Counted from the first letter of the stretch, positions 9,841 through 20,746 are shown. The stretch: DNA of 64,000 nucleotides from Eucalyptus grandis (GCF_016545825.1 NC_052616.1:7192001-7256000), one strand, 5' to 3'. A program made the numbers and translations. The notes: generated by a model from the letters alone, not told the origin.

Positions 9841-11016
9841 CTAGAACGTTTTGCTCTTGTGCATCAGCAACGCTCCTTTGTTGATGGAGAGAAGTCGGAC
9901 CCCACGTCTGGTTGTCCGGTGTGCCGAGTGTGGATGTGAGCATCGCATTTGTATCGTCTTCGATGGATTAGCAAAAGGATTTGAACCAAAGAGATAATCG
10001 GCGTCAACCACCGGATCTATATCCATATCCATCAAGCGATCAATCCATTCATTGTCATCATTGACTTGCTCTGCTGTCGTAGGAAGTAAATCTGCATATG
10101 CCCCTGCTGACATCTGAAGTTGTTCTGCATATGCTACGCTGCTGCTAAAGGCTTGGGAAGTGGCGGGTTGAGCTCCATCCACCGTGGATGAGGACGCGAT
10201 GGCAAAGTCACAGATGACGCTTGAGCGATCACCGGAGTCATTGAGTAGGCACATCCTCTTCGCTCGTCGATTCTCATCTTCAAATTGCACCGGTATGTCG
10301 GCCGAAATTACAATTTCCTTGTCTTTTAATTTCTTCTTGTCTCTATAAAATTTGATTTTGCATAGGACGTACTTGCACTGCTGCACCGAGTTAAGCCAAG
10401 CGATTAACAATTTCCAACATGTAGAGTGTCAAAAAGAAAAAGAACGATACAGGAGAGTTAGATTATGGAAAGAGGACCAAGAACCTTTCATTACTGACCT
10501 ACGCACAAGAACCATTATTCCTTGAAATAAACGGATTGTTGCTACTAGGCATTAAGCATCATTACATGAAAAATCGATGCCAATATTCTACCATCAACGC
10601 GAGTCAAAGAATTATCAATAGACATGGAATGAAAACCTTACCCTCTCGTCGCACATTGAGAACTCGTACATGATCCAGCGCCCGCTCGTTGCACTCGAGC
10701 CACGTCCACCTTGAAACTTGAAGGACTTCTTGTAGCCAGCCAACTCACCAAGAATGTCGGGGATTCTCATCGCGTGCTGCTCTTTCCATGTCCCGGACCC
10801 GGCGGTCCTTAAAACCCTCGACTTGTTCTTTCTCAACGTGGTGAAAACGTAGAACGTCTGCTCCGAGGTGGTGTCGAAGATCCTCCAAGGCTCTTGGCTG
10901 TACAGGTCGCACTCTTCGATAAGACCGGGAGGCAGTGGCGCGCCCGTTGCTTTCTGCTGGAGGTAGTGAGCGAAAAGGTGCTCATCAGTTGGGCGAAACT
11001 TAACTAGCGGATTCAT
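9841..11016 (-). CDS. NAC-1: NAC-domain transcription factor
   Basis: Two exons on the minus strand. Exon 1 is 10642-11016 and starts at ATG 11016 (MNPLVKFRPTDEHL). This start is conserved in NAC-4 and sits where NAC domains begin. Exon 2 is 9841-10380. The intron 10381-10641 has GTAAGG and GTGCAG borders in phase 0. The product is about 304 residues. NAC subdomains are visible: A 'FRPTDEHLFAHYLQQKATG' (residues 7-25), B LIEECDLYSQEPW, C TAGSGTWKEQ, D with GRWIMYEFSM, and E 'YVLCKIKFYRDKKKLKDKE' opening exon 2. It should bind DNA in the nucleus through the NAC fold. The acidic, Trp-containing tail (NDDNEWIDRLMDMDIDPVV) is a likely activation region. Compared with NAC-2 and NAC-4 the tail has lost about 440 bp in frame, and one base is missing at 9960-9961 (CTTCGATGG against CTTCTGATGG). 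With that base the frame would end at 9803 in the family tail FLLV; as written it reads off-frame to 9841. Confidence 0.85.
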
Positions 11017-11520
11017 GTTGGCGATGATCTCTCTCGTTCTTCTTCTTCTCCTTCTTGTTCTCGATCTTGTTCTTCTGCTTCTTAGTACCGCCTTTCCTTT
11101 TTTTATCGTAAGAAAAATTAAAAGAGCTCTAGAAAAAGAAATACTAAAAAGTGGCAGGGCCGGGCTAGAGAGTAGAGACAGCCAAGCCCGGTCCCTTCTT
11201 CTTTTTCTTGCTTCTTCTTGCTTCTTCTTCTTCAAACCGTCTTTCCTTTCTTCATCAATAAGGAACCGAGAGAGAGAGATCATCGACCGCCTTTCCTTCT
11301 CCCCACCTGTGCTGGCTCAGCGCATTCCTTCTCTTTTCTTTCTGAGCGCAGCCACTCCCTCCTTCTCCTTTCCCTTCTCTTGGACGCTAGCTGAGGAACG
11401 GCATGAAGAAGAAAGGACGTACATCGGGATGAAAGACAGGGATAACGGCAACGGGGCGAGCGATCACGCGAAATGCTCGGTCGGGGGGCATTTTGTTAAA
11501 TTAAGGATATTAAGTTGTGA
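11017..11520 (-). promoter_or_regulatory. 5' flank and leader of NAC-1
   Basis: Directly upstream of the NAC-1 start. A CT-rich tract (about 11035-11260 on the plus strand) would form a GA-rich leader. The part at about 11295-11490 matches 18090-18280 upstream of the deleted NAC-2 ('cttggacgctagctgagg', 'cacgcgaaatgctcggtc'), so it belongs to the duplicated promoter unit. The open frames here are antisense or leader shadows. Confidence 0.6.
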
Positions 11521-12544
11521 TAGCTATGCAGACATATAAAATCATGATTTTTTTTTTTAAAATTTCATTAGTGTCCGTAAACAAATTTTATGTCCAAAAC
11601 ACAAATTGAATGGTATTTTGAAAGGGCGGCCCCATTTTTCACATCCACGCCTTTTTCCTAAAAAGATAAAATTGCCCCCAATCTTTCAATTGCTATTTAA
11701 AATTATGGAGGGACTCCTTTTTTTTCCTTATTTTTCCCTATCTATTTAGGATAATCACCATAATTAAGAATTTCATATATCTTTCTTTTAGCATATTAAA
11801 GAAAAGTGCATGCTTAGGTGTTTCTATAACATTTTACATGATTCATGTTACTAATAGTAAGGAAAAAAGAAATTTTTTAATATAGTATAAGAATGAAAAA
11901 TCTCTTCTTCATCAATGATCTTATAACAAATTATCTACCCTTTTGTTCCTCTAATCTCAAGAACTCATTTTCTTGGTGAAATTTTTATTTATTTAATTAG
12001 TCTTAAATATATGTATCAAGTCTCTTTATTTATTTATAGGAAAAAAAGATATTTTTTTAATTATTATATTGGCAAGATACTTTAAATAGAGCATCGAAAA
12101 CATTAGAGGAATATCTAGGTATACACTAAAAATATCGTGCAGAATGAGGTATCTTTATATATTTTTTGGAAGTTGTTCATAGATGATATTAATTTTTGTC
12201 AATCCAAAATAATAAATTTTCACTAAAACTTTCAAAAAAAAATCTTACTTATGCAGTGTTGGATTTCATTAAATTTTCCATAATTTTGATCGCCGACATA
12301 GAAAAGAATTGGATTTCTTGGAAATTTCTCTTTTCGACGAACAAATTCTTATTGAAATTATATCAAACAATTAAAAAAAAAATAGTTCCATTAAGATACA
12401 AGGAAAATTTACAATAAAGAAAAGATAAATTTATGAAATTCTTAATTATGATAAGTAGATCCTATGTAGATATTGAAATATAGAAAAAAAGGTAAGTATA
12501 AATTTGTAACCACCAAAACAAATTGCAATTGGAAGATTGACGGT
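11521..12544. other. AT-rich intergenic stretch
   Basis: No gene is seen. 11521-11630 continues a segment also found at about 31500-31640 ('ctatgcagacat', 'aatcatgat', 'tttcattagtg'), so it is part of the NAC duplication unit. The rest is low-complexity A/T with poly-A and poly-T runs. Confidence 0.6.
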
Positions 12545-13075
12545 AGTTTTCTTTTTTTCTTCTTTTGGCTGGTCGGCCTCGGCCATCGATCGGCCGATGA
12601 GGGCCGGCGGCCTTGCCCAGCCCGGCGAGGCTCGCCGGCCCCGGCGAGGCCGAGCCTCGACGTAGCTAGGCGAGGCTCAGCCTCGCCTTGGCTGGGTGAG
12701 CTCGAGCGACCTAGATCCGGTGAGTCTGAGCCTCGCCAGGGGTCGATGACGCTCGGCGAGGTCGCCGCCCTCGACGGCCGGTCGTCGGCCATGGCCGAGG
12801 CTGTCAACCGGCCAAAGAAAAAAGAAAGAAAAAGAAGAAGAAAAGAAGAAGAAAAAAAGGGAGAGAAAAAGTGTTCCTAAATTTTGTTCGAAACAAGAAA
12901 CAAAATTTTTTTGTTTCTTGTTTCCTTTCCGAGATGTGTTTTTGGGAACAAAAATTTTTTTGGAACAAAAACACAAACAAACACGTTTTTGTTCCTTTTT
13001 GTTCCCAGGAACAAAAAAACAAAATTTGTGTTCTTGGGAATAGAAACACATTTTAACAAACAGGACCTTAGTGGT
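12545..13075. mobile_element. GC-core repeat with A-rich arms (possible MITE, left end unclear)
   Basis: A very GC-rich core (about 12570-12810, many repeats of 'ggcgaggctc' type) is followed by purine-rich sequence. An arm then has repeated GGAACAAAAA and TTGTTCC words and ends near 13060-13075 in 'aacaaacaggacctta'. That end is the inverse of 'taaggtctgtttggtaat' at 63656. The same design (GC-rich core, A-rich arms, GTTTGGTAAC-like end) recurs at 60877-61413 and 63656-64000. This suggests a non-autonomous DNA transposon family, hAT-like by its ends (inference). I found no left terminal repeat or target duplication. Open frames here come from biased composition. Confidence 0.45.
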
Positions 13076-14167
13076 AAAAAAAAAAATTGTTTCCAATCGA
13101 TAGGCTGGGACTCGCGTCCCCTTGCCCTTGTGTAGCTTCTCATCCTCATGTCCTCGCACCTTCTCATCGCCCTCGCATCCTCTCTTTGTTATCCCCTCTT
13201 TCTTATACGTTCTCTTCTCTTCCCTCTAAAGCTGCTCCTTTTTCCCATCTTTGTCATGCAATTTAGGGCTTCTTTGTCTCGTCCATCATTTCTAGAGCCA
13301 CTCCTCCTCTGGTGCTACCTCGCACTTCTCTTACAAATAGCAGAGTAGAGAGGGTGCGCCGTTATTGTTTTCGCTTTCATTTTCTAATCCATGGAGACGC
13401 GATTCCCGGGGTAATTATTGTAATTAGCTCTCATTTCTATAAATCAATCTCTTTGCTTAGTGGCCTATTCAAGGGAAAATGCAAAAACCAACTCTTTGAG
13501 TTTAGTTTGATAGCAGTATCTTGCCATTTGGCGCCATTAGCGGTTTTGGGTCTTCATACAATTGTTTGTTTGGATGATTTGTCATGACAAATATTGTGCG
13601 ATTCTTTTGTTTTTTGAACATGGATTATGGTGTCTTCGTTTATTTTGTGTTTTTGGAGCAGCTTGTGTTGTCCCACGGTATCAATATATTTGCATTATTG
13701 ATTACTCAGCTTTAAATCAGAGTGGAAGGATTATTATAGTTGGATGGGAAACTTAGCATCTACCGGTCAACATATATGTAGGAACTTGTCGAGATGATTG
13801 ATATTTGTTGGCCTCCATTGCCTAGAGAAAACCATATGGAGTACCCTGTTAGCGATTATCAATGAGCTTCATAATAATTACTATATTTATTACAGTGGGG
13901 ACTTTATTTTAGGATAACATCATTCTAACCTAGGATGAAGTTTGATTTATTTGAAGTATATTGTCTACAACAGGTTTGAATGAAGAAGACACCTACTTAT
14001 TTTGTTCACGTAGAAGTAAAATTGAGTGGATGCATGAGCATTTGCATACCTAATGTATGTATTCTTGAATAGCAGCTTGTGCTGTGTCGTGTGGTTCAGG
14101 CTCTCTAGTATTGCCCTTCTAGGATTGCACGCATTTTGTGTTTCATGACCAATGTGCTCTAATATAG
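13076..14167. other. Intergenic stretch before the transposase fossil
   Basis: C/T-rich for the first 250 bp (13100-13350), then ordinary AT-rich sequence. Short open frames (for example 13148-13348 and 13312-13587) are hydrophobic or composition-driven and match no family I recognise. It may be the 5' part of the Harbinger element. Confidence 0.45.
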
Positions 14168-15301
14168 ATGGATCATGACAAAATCCAAGTGGTGGTAATG
14201 ATTGTGGCTACAGTATTTATGACATTTATGACACTAGGTACGGAAATCATTTTGAGAAACAAAAATATTGAGAGAGGCTCATGTGAATCGAGATTGCATG
14301 AGAGAATTGTATATGAATCGTGTGTTATACAGTGATGATACTTATTGTATAAATCAAATATGGATGCCATGGAATACTTTTTTAGAGCTTTGCAAGGTGC
14401 TCAGTGCAAGTAACTTGTGTTCCACAGCCATATCATTGGATGTAATGTCAGGTTCGGAATCATTGGGGGGGAGATTCCATAGGTCAATAGAAACCGTGCA
14501 TAGATATTTCAAAATTGTCTTTCAAGTGATTTTGAAATCATACAAACATGTGGTAAAAGAATAATCCGATTCCATTTCTCTTGAGATAAGTAATGATTGA
14601 AGGTTTTAATGGTTGAAGGTTTTATCCATATTTTAAGATATGGAATTGGAAAAGAAAAAGAAAAAGAAGTCTTTATACATTGCTTGAGAAGTTTCACTAG
14701 TATTTGGTTGATAACTATATTTTGGATCAATAGATGGAACTCATGTGCATGCATCAATTCCTCTTGAAATTCAAGAAAGATTTTTGTGGTTGGAAGAAAC
14801 ACAAAATGTATCGGTTGCTGTTACATTTGACTTGAGGTTTTCTTAAGTGTTAGCTGGTTGAGAAGGCACTCCACATGATTCAAGTATTTTTTTATTTTTT
14901 ATTTATGTAATTTCAAAGCCGGATGGATTGAATACTCCTAGAGGTAAGAAAATGAAATTTATACTCAATTTTTGGATTTATAACTTGTTGGAAAATATTA
15001 TCTTGCCGATGTTGGTGGAATGCAAAGTGGCATCATCTCTCTCTATTGTGGTGTTGGATGTCATTTGAAGGAGTTCAGTGATCGCCCACTTGAAAATAAG
15101 AAGGAACTATTCAATTTGAGCCATTCATCTCTGAGAACTACTATCGAAAGAGCATTTGGAGTCTTGAAGAAGCATTTTCGATTGAATATTTTAGGTCATT
15201 TAGAACACAAGCGATGTTGTCTTAGCTTGTTGTATCATTTGAAATTGTATTATAGCCCAATGGCTATTATGGAAGAGATGAACAGACAAATGAAATTTTA
15301 A
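14168..15301 (+). pseudogene. PIF/Harbinger (HARBI1-like) transposase fossil
   Basis: Pieces of a DDE transposase in the right order. A candidate start is ATG 14168. A helix-turn-helix-like part follows (YCINQIWMPWNTFLELCKVL, about 14340-14400; 'RFHRSIETVHRYFK', about 14472-14515). Then IDGTH at 14730-14744 gives the first catalytic Asp. 'FDLRFS', a stop and 'EGTPHDS' at about 14826-14885 give the second. 'YLADVGGMQSGI' at about 14999-15035 is followed by ELFNLSHSSL and 'IERAFGVLKKHFRLNI' (about 15100-15190), the conserved C-terminal block. Frameshifts and stops separate the blocks, so it is inactive. No terminal repeats were located. It lies between NAC-1 and NAC-2. Confidence 0.8.
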
Positions 15302-16572
15302 AGAAAAAAAATCCAAGAATCCAACTTTCTCAAAAAGAGGAAGAAGAGGACAATAAGATATGGATATAAAAAGGGGTAGGATTGTGCACACGATGTGGAT
15401 TAGTAACTAAGAGGTTAGAAGAAGCCAATATTTTTTCTTTTTGTTTCTTTTGAGCGTTTCATTTAGAAGATGTGGTTTTTATTCCTTTAGTAATAATCAT
15501 CTTTCAAAATTAGTACCAGTCCTATTTATTATATGTTTTCTTACTCAGCGGTTTATGTTCTTGCTTAATTATATTGATGGGTGAGATGGTCAACCAATCT
15601 AGGTAATCTAAACCTATGTAATGTATTCTATTTGAAATTCTTGCTAATGAATTAACCAAAGGTATCAAGCCCTCGAAACATTCAAACTCTTTTCAATTGC
15701 TGGAGTTGCTGATACAATAAAAGAGAGATTTGACATTCATTTTGTGAAAAAGTAAAGACTTGGAAAAATATTTTTCGAATAATGATTGGTTATGTGGCTT
15801 AGAAAAATTAGTCAACGGAAACTAGTTTCATCATTGATGATAATTTATACCTAACTATTTTGGTAGTTGATAAAATTTTTTTTTTATTTGTTAATTCTTG
15901 TAGGCAATACAAACAATTATTTTTAGAAAAATATTTTCCAAACCTTTAGCCTTGGGTAAAAAAAAAATTGCACCTTAAAATATGTTGATTTTTCTTAATT
16001 TTGACAAATGTACACATCCCATTGATTAGTCGAGTAAAAATACTATAGTGTCAAAGATTCATCACACTAGGAGGGTTTAGGTGGTTATATATAGACCTTT
16101 TTTTTTTTCTAAATTTTGATATAAATACTATCAACTAGCCGTGGAAAGTTTTTGTTTCATGATTATTTGTGTGAAAAATATGTTATATCGGCGGAGTACC
16201 TTACATACATTCTCCTATGAACAAATGTTGCATGAAACTAGCTGTCAACTTTTTTTGCTTTTTTTTTTTTTGGTAAATGAACTAGCTATCAACTTTTTTT
16301 GTTTTTCTGTTTTTTATTTTGGCCAAGTAGGAGAGTTATCAACTTGACTTCTCGAATATACTCGCTTTTGATCTGTGGCATATTAATTTTAAAAAGTCTT
16401 TCGTGCCGAGCTGTATAAAGTATTTTATTTGAAAACAAAATCACATTTATATAAAAAAAAATCTCATTTATATATATAGCAAAAGCAGAACAACAGTATT
16501 TACGTCGTTTGAATGAGCCTAAAAAAAGATCATGCATAAAGTCTTTTAAAAACTAGAACTGCAAAAAATGCT
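15302..16572. other. Intergenic, with a duplicated NAC downstream segment
   Basis: 15302-15890 shows nothing recognisable. 15900-16440 matches 31930-32350 (shared 'cttaattttgacaaatgtacacat', abbreviated here as 'ttttgacaaatgtacacat', and 'actatagtgtcaaa'). Its end matches the flanks of element A (1-106 and 9560-9700). The unoccupied AGTTA target is at 16334-16338. No coding region is supported. Confidence 0.7.
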
Positions 16573-17934
16573 CTAAACAAGCAAAAACTGATCAGCCCAT
16601 GCCAATGTGGCTGGAACATCTTTCTCTTGTGATTCAGCAACGCTCCTTTGTTGATGGAGAGAAGTCGGACCCTACGTCTGGTAGTTCGATGTGCCGAGTG
16701 TGGATGAGAGCATCGCATTTGTATCGTCTTCTGATGGATTAGTAAAAGGATTTGAACTAAAGAGGTAATCGGCGTTGACCACCGGATCTATATCCATATC
16801 CATCAACCGATCGATCCATTCATCGTCATCATTGACTTGCTTTGCTGTCGTAGGAAGTAAATCTGTGTTGGAAATTGTGATCCATTTTCTCTAAAAATAT
16901 CTAGAAACTACTAACTTAATCATGAAGGTGAGAACCTTCTAAAATTATTGAGAATGGAGATTGTTAGTTGAATCTAGAAGATTCACATGGGAATGCAAGC
17001 AAGCAAAAGCCAAGCATCAAAGAAAATCCTAGAACAAGCAAGAGAAGTCTAGAGAAGTCCATGCTTCAAGAGAAGTCTAGAATTCTCTATCTTATGTTAG
17101 TAGCTATTTGTAGAGAAGTCTAGAGACTTCCTCCACCTATTTTGGCAGCCTATATAAAGGAGCAAGTACTCCATGTTTTGTGTGGGAGCTAACCATAAAA
17201 ACCACATCATGTAGCTCCCTCACCAACACCTCCTTCAACTATTGTAAAATTATTTTATCCAACTAATGAAACTATTTCCTATATCCCATGTCCTATATCC
17301 TTCAATATCAAAATATCTCATCATTTGTCTATCATCTATCAAATATAAACTATACCATGCTTCCGCGCATATTTATATTCTAACATCTTGCATATGCACC
17401 GTTGTCAAAAGCTGGGTGAGTGATGTCGCCGGTATCTACTAGGGCGGATGTTGCAATCTTGGGAAGGACATTGGCATCTCGGTTGCACCCAAAACTCGGG
17501 GAATAACTGGTATAGCGAGCTTCAGTCCCCCCGATCGTAAGAAGCCAGTTGAGGATTGTGTTGCTGCCAAAGGCTGGAGACGTTGGGTCGCAGATATCTA
17601 GTCCCGGGTCGTTGTCATCATCGTAGCTGAGGTGAGGATGCACGTACTTATATATTTGTATAAGAATCTTCTTCCACTGGAGCAAGATATCTTGATTTGG
17701 AGTTGAAACCAGAATGGACCACCGAGTCTAATTCCGTGGTCATCCACCCCACCATCCATTCATCACCGTTGCCTTGCATAGTCACTGTCGCCATAGGAGC
17801 AAGTGAATTGACAATTGAGTCATTGCTGAAACCAGGGAAAGTCGTGTCATCGTTATCTAAATGCAAGATGGGCGCCGCCCCTGCTGACATCTGAAGTTGT
17901 TCGGCATATGCGACGCTGCTGCTGTAAGACGGAG
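16573..17934 (-). pseudogene. NAC-2: NAC gene remnant lacking the NAC domain
   Basis: Only the 3' exon remains. From the stop (16573-16575, tail FLLV) it runs upstream through the NAC-type tail, which is interrupted by a solo LTR at 16866-17385. It continues through 'DEWMVGWMTTELDSVVHSG' (about 17700-17760) to the part that reads SSVAYAEQLQMSAG in NAC-1 (about 17880-17925). There the sequence jumps at about 17921-17930 to promoter sequence that in NAC-4 lies at 34371. About 1.1 kb is missing relative to NAC-4: the start of exon 2, the intron and all of exon 1. It cannot make a DNA-binding protein. The CTG lost in NAC-1 at 9960 is present here (16720). Confidence 0.85.
16866..17385. mobile_element. 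Solo LTR (unrelated family) inside NAC-2
   Basis: 520 bp with inverted ends TGTTGG...CTAACA that are absent at the same place in NAC-1 (10080) and NAC-4 (32750). It contains a plus-strand TATA box, TATATAAAGG, at 17151-17160, in the middle as expected for an LTR. The flanks read TCTG before and TCTTG after, so the target duplication is short or imperfect. No internal region remains. It is not similar to the LTRs of A-D. Confidence 0.75.
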
Positions 17935-18290
17935 TTATAAAAAACCAGACGATATACGAAACTTCTCATTGGCTAAACTATAGATAAAACAAACCGTCTT
18001 TCCTTTTTTAGCAAAAATCCTGGCACGGCTAATACATTATCCGATAGATACGGAAGTTTGCATTGCTTATTTTCCCTTCTTCTTTTCCCATTCCTTCTCC
18101 CCACCTGGGCTGGCTCAGCCCATTCCTTCTCTTTTCTTTCTGAGCCCAGCCACTCCTTCCTCCTCCTTTCCCTTCTCTTGGACGCTAGCTGAGGAACGGC
18201 ATGAAGAAGAAAGGACGATGTACGGGATGAAAGATAGACAGGGACAACGGGGCGAGTGATCACGCGAAATGCTCGGTCTTTGGGCAGGCT
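17935..18290 (-). promoter_or_regulatory. Former 5' flank of NAC-2
   Basis: 17935-18040 matches 34375-34490 upstream of NAC-4 ('ttataaaaaaccagacg', 'tcctggcacgg'). 18060-18290 matches 11295-11490 upstream of NAC-1. This shows the promoter side survived the deletion that removed the NAC exon. Confidence 0.7.
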
Positions 18291-19746
18291 GGCACGCCAC
18301 ATCCCACGCGCGCCGGTACATAGAAGGAAGATACCAGGGAAGAGAGGGGGAACGTTTTAAGAGGGGCTGCTTTTGGAGAGTTTTCGGAGCGACTGAGGGA
18401 GAGTTCCGAGCGAGTGATCTTGGTTCTGGAAAAAGGGGTTGCAGGTGTGATGGAGCGCTCGGGGAAGAAGGAGGAGCGTTTCTGAAGGTTGAAGAAGATG
18501 GGCAGAAAAAGACCAAATTGAAAAAGACAAGAGAGAGAATGAAAATCAGAAAATCAGAAAATAAAAATAAATAAATAAAATAGATCGGGTAAACCCAATC
18601 CGAACCCGCTGTCCCGGATATAATATTATTAAATATTAAAAATATATTAAACATTCAAAAATTCAAAAAATTTCTAATTTTTTTTTTTGGAAAAATAAGA
18701 AAAATTCAAAAAAATTCCGAAAATTCAAAAGCTTTCAGAGAATATTAAAAAATTTAAAAAATTTCAGAAAACATTAAAATTCGAATTTTAAAAAAATTTA
18801 AAAAAATTAAGAAAAATTAAAAAATTCTCAGAAAATTCCAAAATTCAGAAAAGACTAAACATTTCAGTAGTAATTAGAAAAAAAGTCCAGAATGTTTTGG
18901 AAAATTCGAAAATTTAATTTTTCCAAAAAACTCCCAAAAATCTTTTAAAATTTTAATTAAAAAAATCTTCAAAAATGTTAAAATTAATCTTTTGGTTTTT
19001 TCTCCTGAAAAAGGGAAGTTTTTTCAATCTAGAATCTTGCCCAAGGTTGACCAAGCCATTAGTGCTCTATCTTAAAGTTTTAGTTGTCAAATACCCTTGA
19101 TTACACAATATTAGTACGTTGATTTTGGCTCCCCTTTAGTCTAGTTGGGATTAGCATTTATCTTTTCCTTAGAGTTAAATCATTGCTATCTCGTGAAACG
19201 TATTTAATGCTTCCCATTGTTGCTAATTGTTACGTTAATGATTGTATATCTGTATGATCACCTTACATGTTAGTGAATAGGCATAAAATCAATCCAGACT
19301 GTCTGAAAAAATAACTTTTAAAAAAAATGAATAAAATTAGGTACCGAAAGGATGGTAATTGGTTAAATACATTTGAGAAAGTGATTTTTTTATTTTTATT
19401 TTTTTACATGGTTAGGTTCAAGATCAATACAATTGGACTGATCAAGGTGCTAAGGTTCAAAACTTGTTCTTGATTAAATTTTATTCCATGTGGGTAGATG
19501 TAAATGACAAGTACGTTTAATGCCTCCAACAATAACCAATAAATAATCCTTGGCACAATAATAATATTTATATAAGCCCATATAAGTCTAATACTCTAAC
19601 AAACTTCTAATTTCAGCTTTTGTCCCAATTCTACCTTTTGTTTTATAAAAAACCTTTGAGTTTAGGTTTAGTCACAATTCCACCATAAATCTTTTTTTTT
19701 TATCCCATAAAAAACTTGCGACTTTAAGTCAGTGTCATTGTCAAAG
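18291..19746. repeat. Degenerate LTR-like repeat remnant
   Basis: 18560-18990 is extremely A/T-rich with many 'aaaattcaaaaa' words. 19195-19380 aligns with 55060-55230 ('gcatgatcacct' type context, 'tagtgaataggcataaaatc' against 'tagtggataggtataaaatc'), so both belong to one dispersed repeat that ends the LTR-like block at 53338-55473. 19480-19746 is ordinary AT-rich sequence. No gene is seen; the frame at 18269-18574 is unsupported. Confidence 0.5.
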
Positions 19747-19803
19747 TTGTAGGAGGTGAGGATACACGTACCTCCTTCCACTGGAGGCTAGAGCAAGGGT
19801 CTT

Positions 19804-20732
19804 TGATATTGCTAGTATGAGTACCTAGAGGGGGGTGAATAGGTGCCTAAACAATTTATCGATATACGGAAGCGATTCTTAACATATGATAGAAAGTAAA
19901 TTCTCTCTTAATTAACAAAATGAAATACGATTGAGGTAGAGAGAGTGAGGAAGAGAAAATTGAACACAGGATTTATAGTGGTTCGGCTTATTCCAAGCCT
20001 ACGTCCACTCTTCCGCACCGATGCCCCACCGGCTGGATTTCACTATGATCAAAAGAGAAGTTACAGCACAGCTTTGCCTTGATTCCACAGTGTAGATGTT
20101 TTACCACACCTCCTCAAGGTCTCTCACAAATATAGACTCTCTTTTGTATACAAGTATTCGCTCAAAGGATTTATCTAAAAAAATAGGAGCTTCAGACTTT
20201 GGAATTCTTCTATCGTGCACACCTCGAACAACTAAGAACGTCTTCCTTATATACTCCTTTATGCCATCATACCCGTTGGCACTTACCAAAGGAATTCCTC
20301 CAATCTACCCGTTGGACGGAATCAATTAGGAAGATTGTTCGAGCTATTAAAGGAACGTGTTGATAGCCCATCAATCTGTTCGCTCATACAATCGGGATCT
20401 CGGTTTCCATAAGTAGAACCTTCCAATAACATTTAGACAATCATCGAATCTTCAGTCATTGAATCAATCTTGATCAATCAAAGGATTCTTATACGTCTTC
20501 TCCAACCACGAGATCTTCTCCAGATGATAAGGTTAAATCCTGAACAAAACATCCAGTTCTGGATAACCTTTCTTCGACGGATTAGAGACTCATCAATGAG
20601 GATAGACTTTGAGTCTTGAGTCGGCTGTCAGGAAGTCTTGAGACTTTAACTAACGAGTCTACGAGACCTTCGGACTAGATCGATGGAAACGTTTTGTCAA
20701 CTTCTAAACACTTCACGAAGATTTCTCCAACA
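19804..20732 (-). repeat. 3' LTR of element B
   Basis: 929 bp, pairs with 29386-30311. TATATAAGG is at 20245-20253 (minus). The U5 end differs from the A subtype ('aacaatttatcgatatacgg'), marking B as a separate subfamily. Confidence 0.95.
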
Positions 20733-20746
20733 ATCTCCCCCTTTTT
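20733..20746 (-). promoter_or_regulatory. Polypurine tract of element B
   Basis: On the minus strand CAAAAAGGGGGAGAT abuts the 3' LTR, as in A and C. Confidence 0.85.

Noticed and set aside
11015..11539. 174-codon plus-strand frame
   Set aside because: Antisense to the NAC-1 start and its CT-rich leader; its Leu-rich product mirrors the tract.
12442..13167. Several open frames on both strands around the GC-rich core
   Set aside because: Low-complexity Ala/Arg/Gly or Phe/Lys-rich products that follow base bias and sit inside a repeat.
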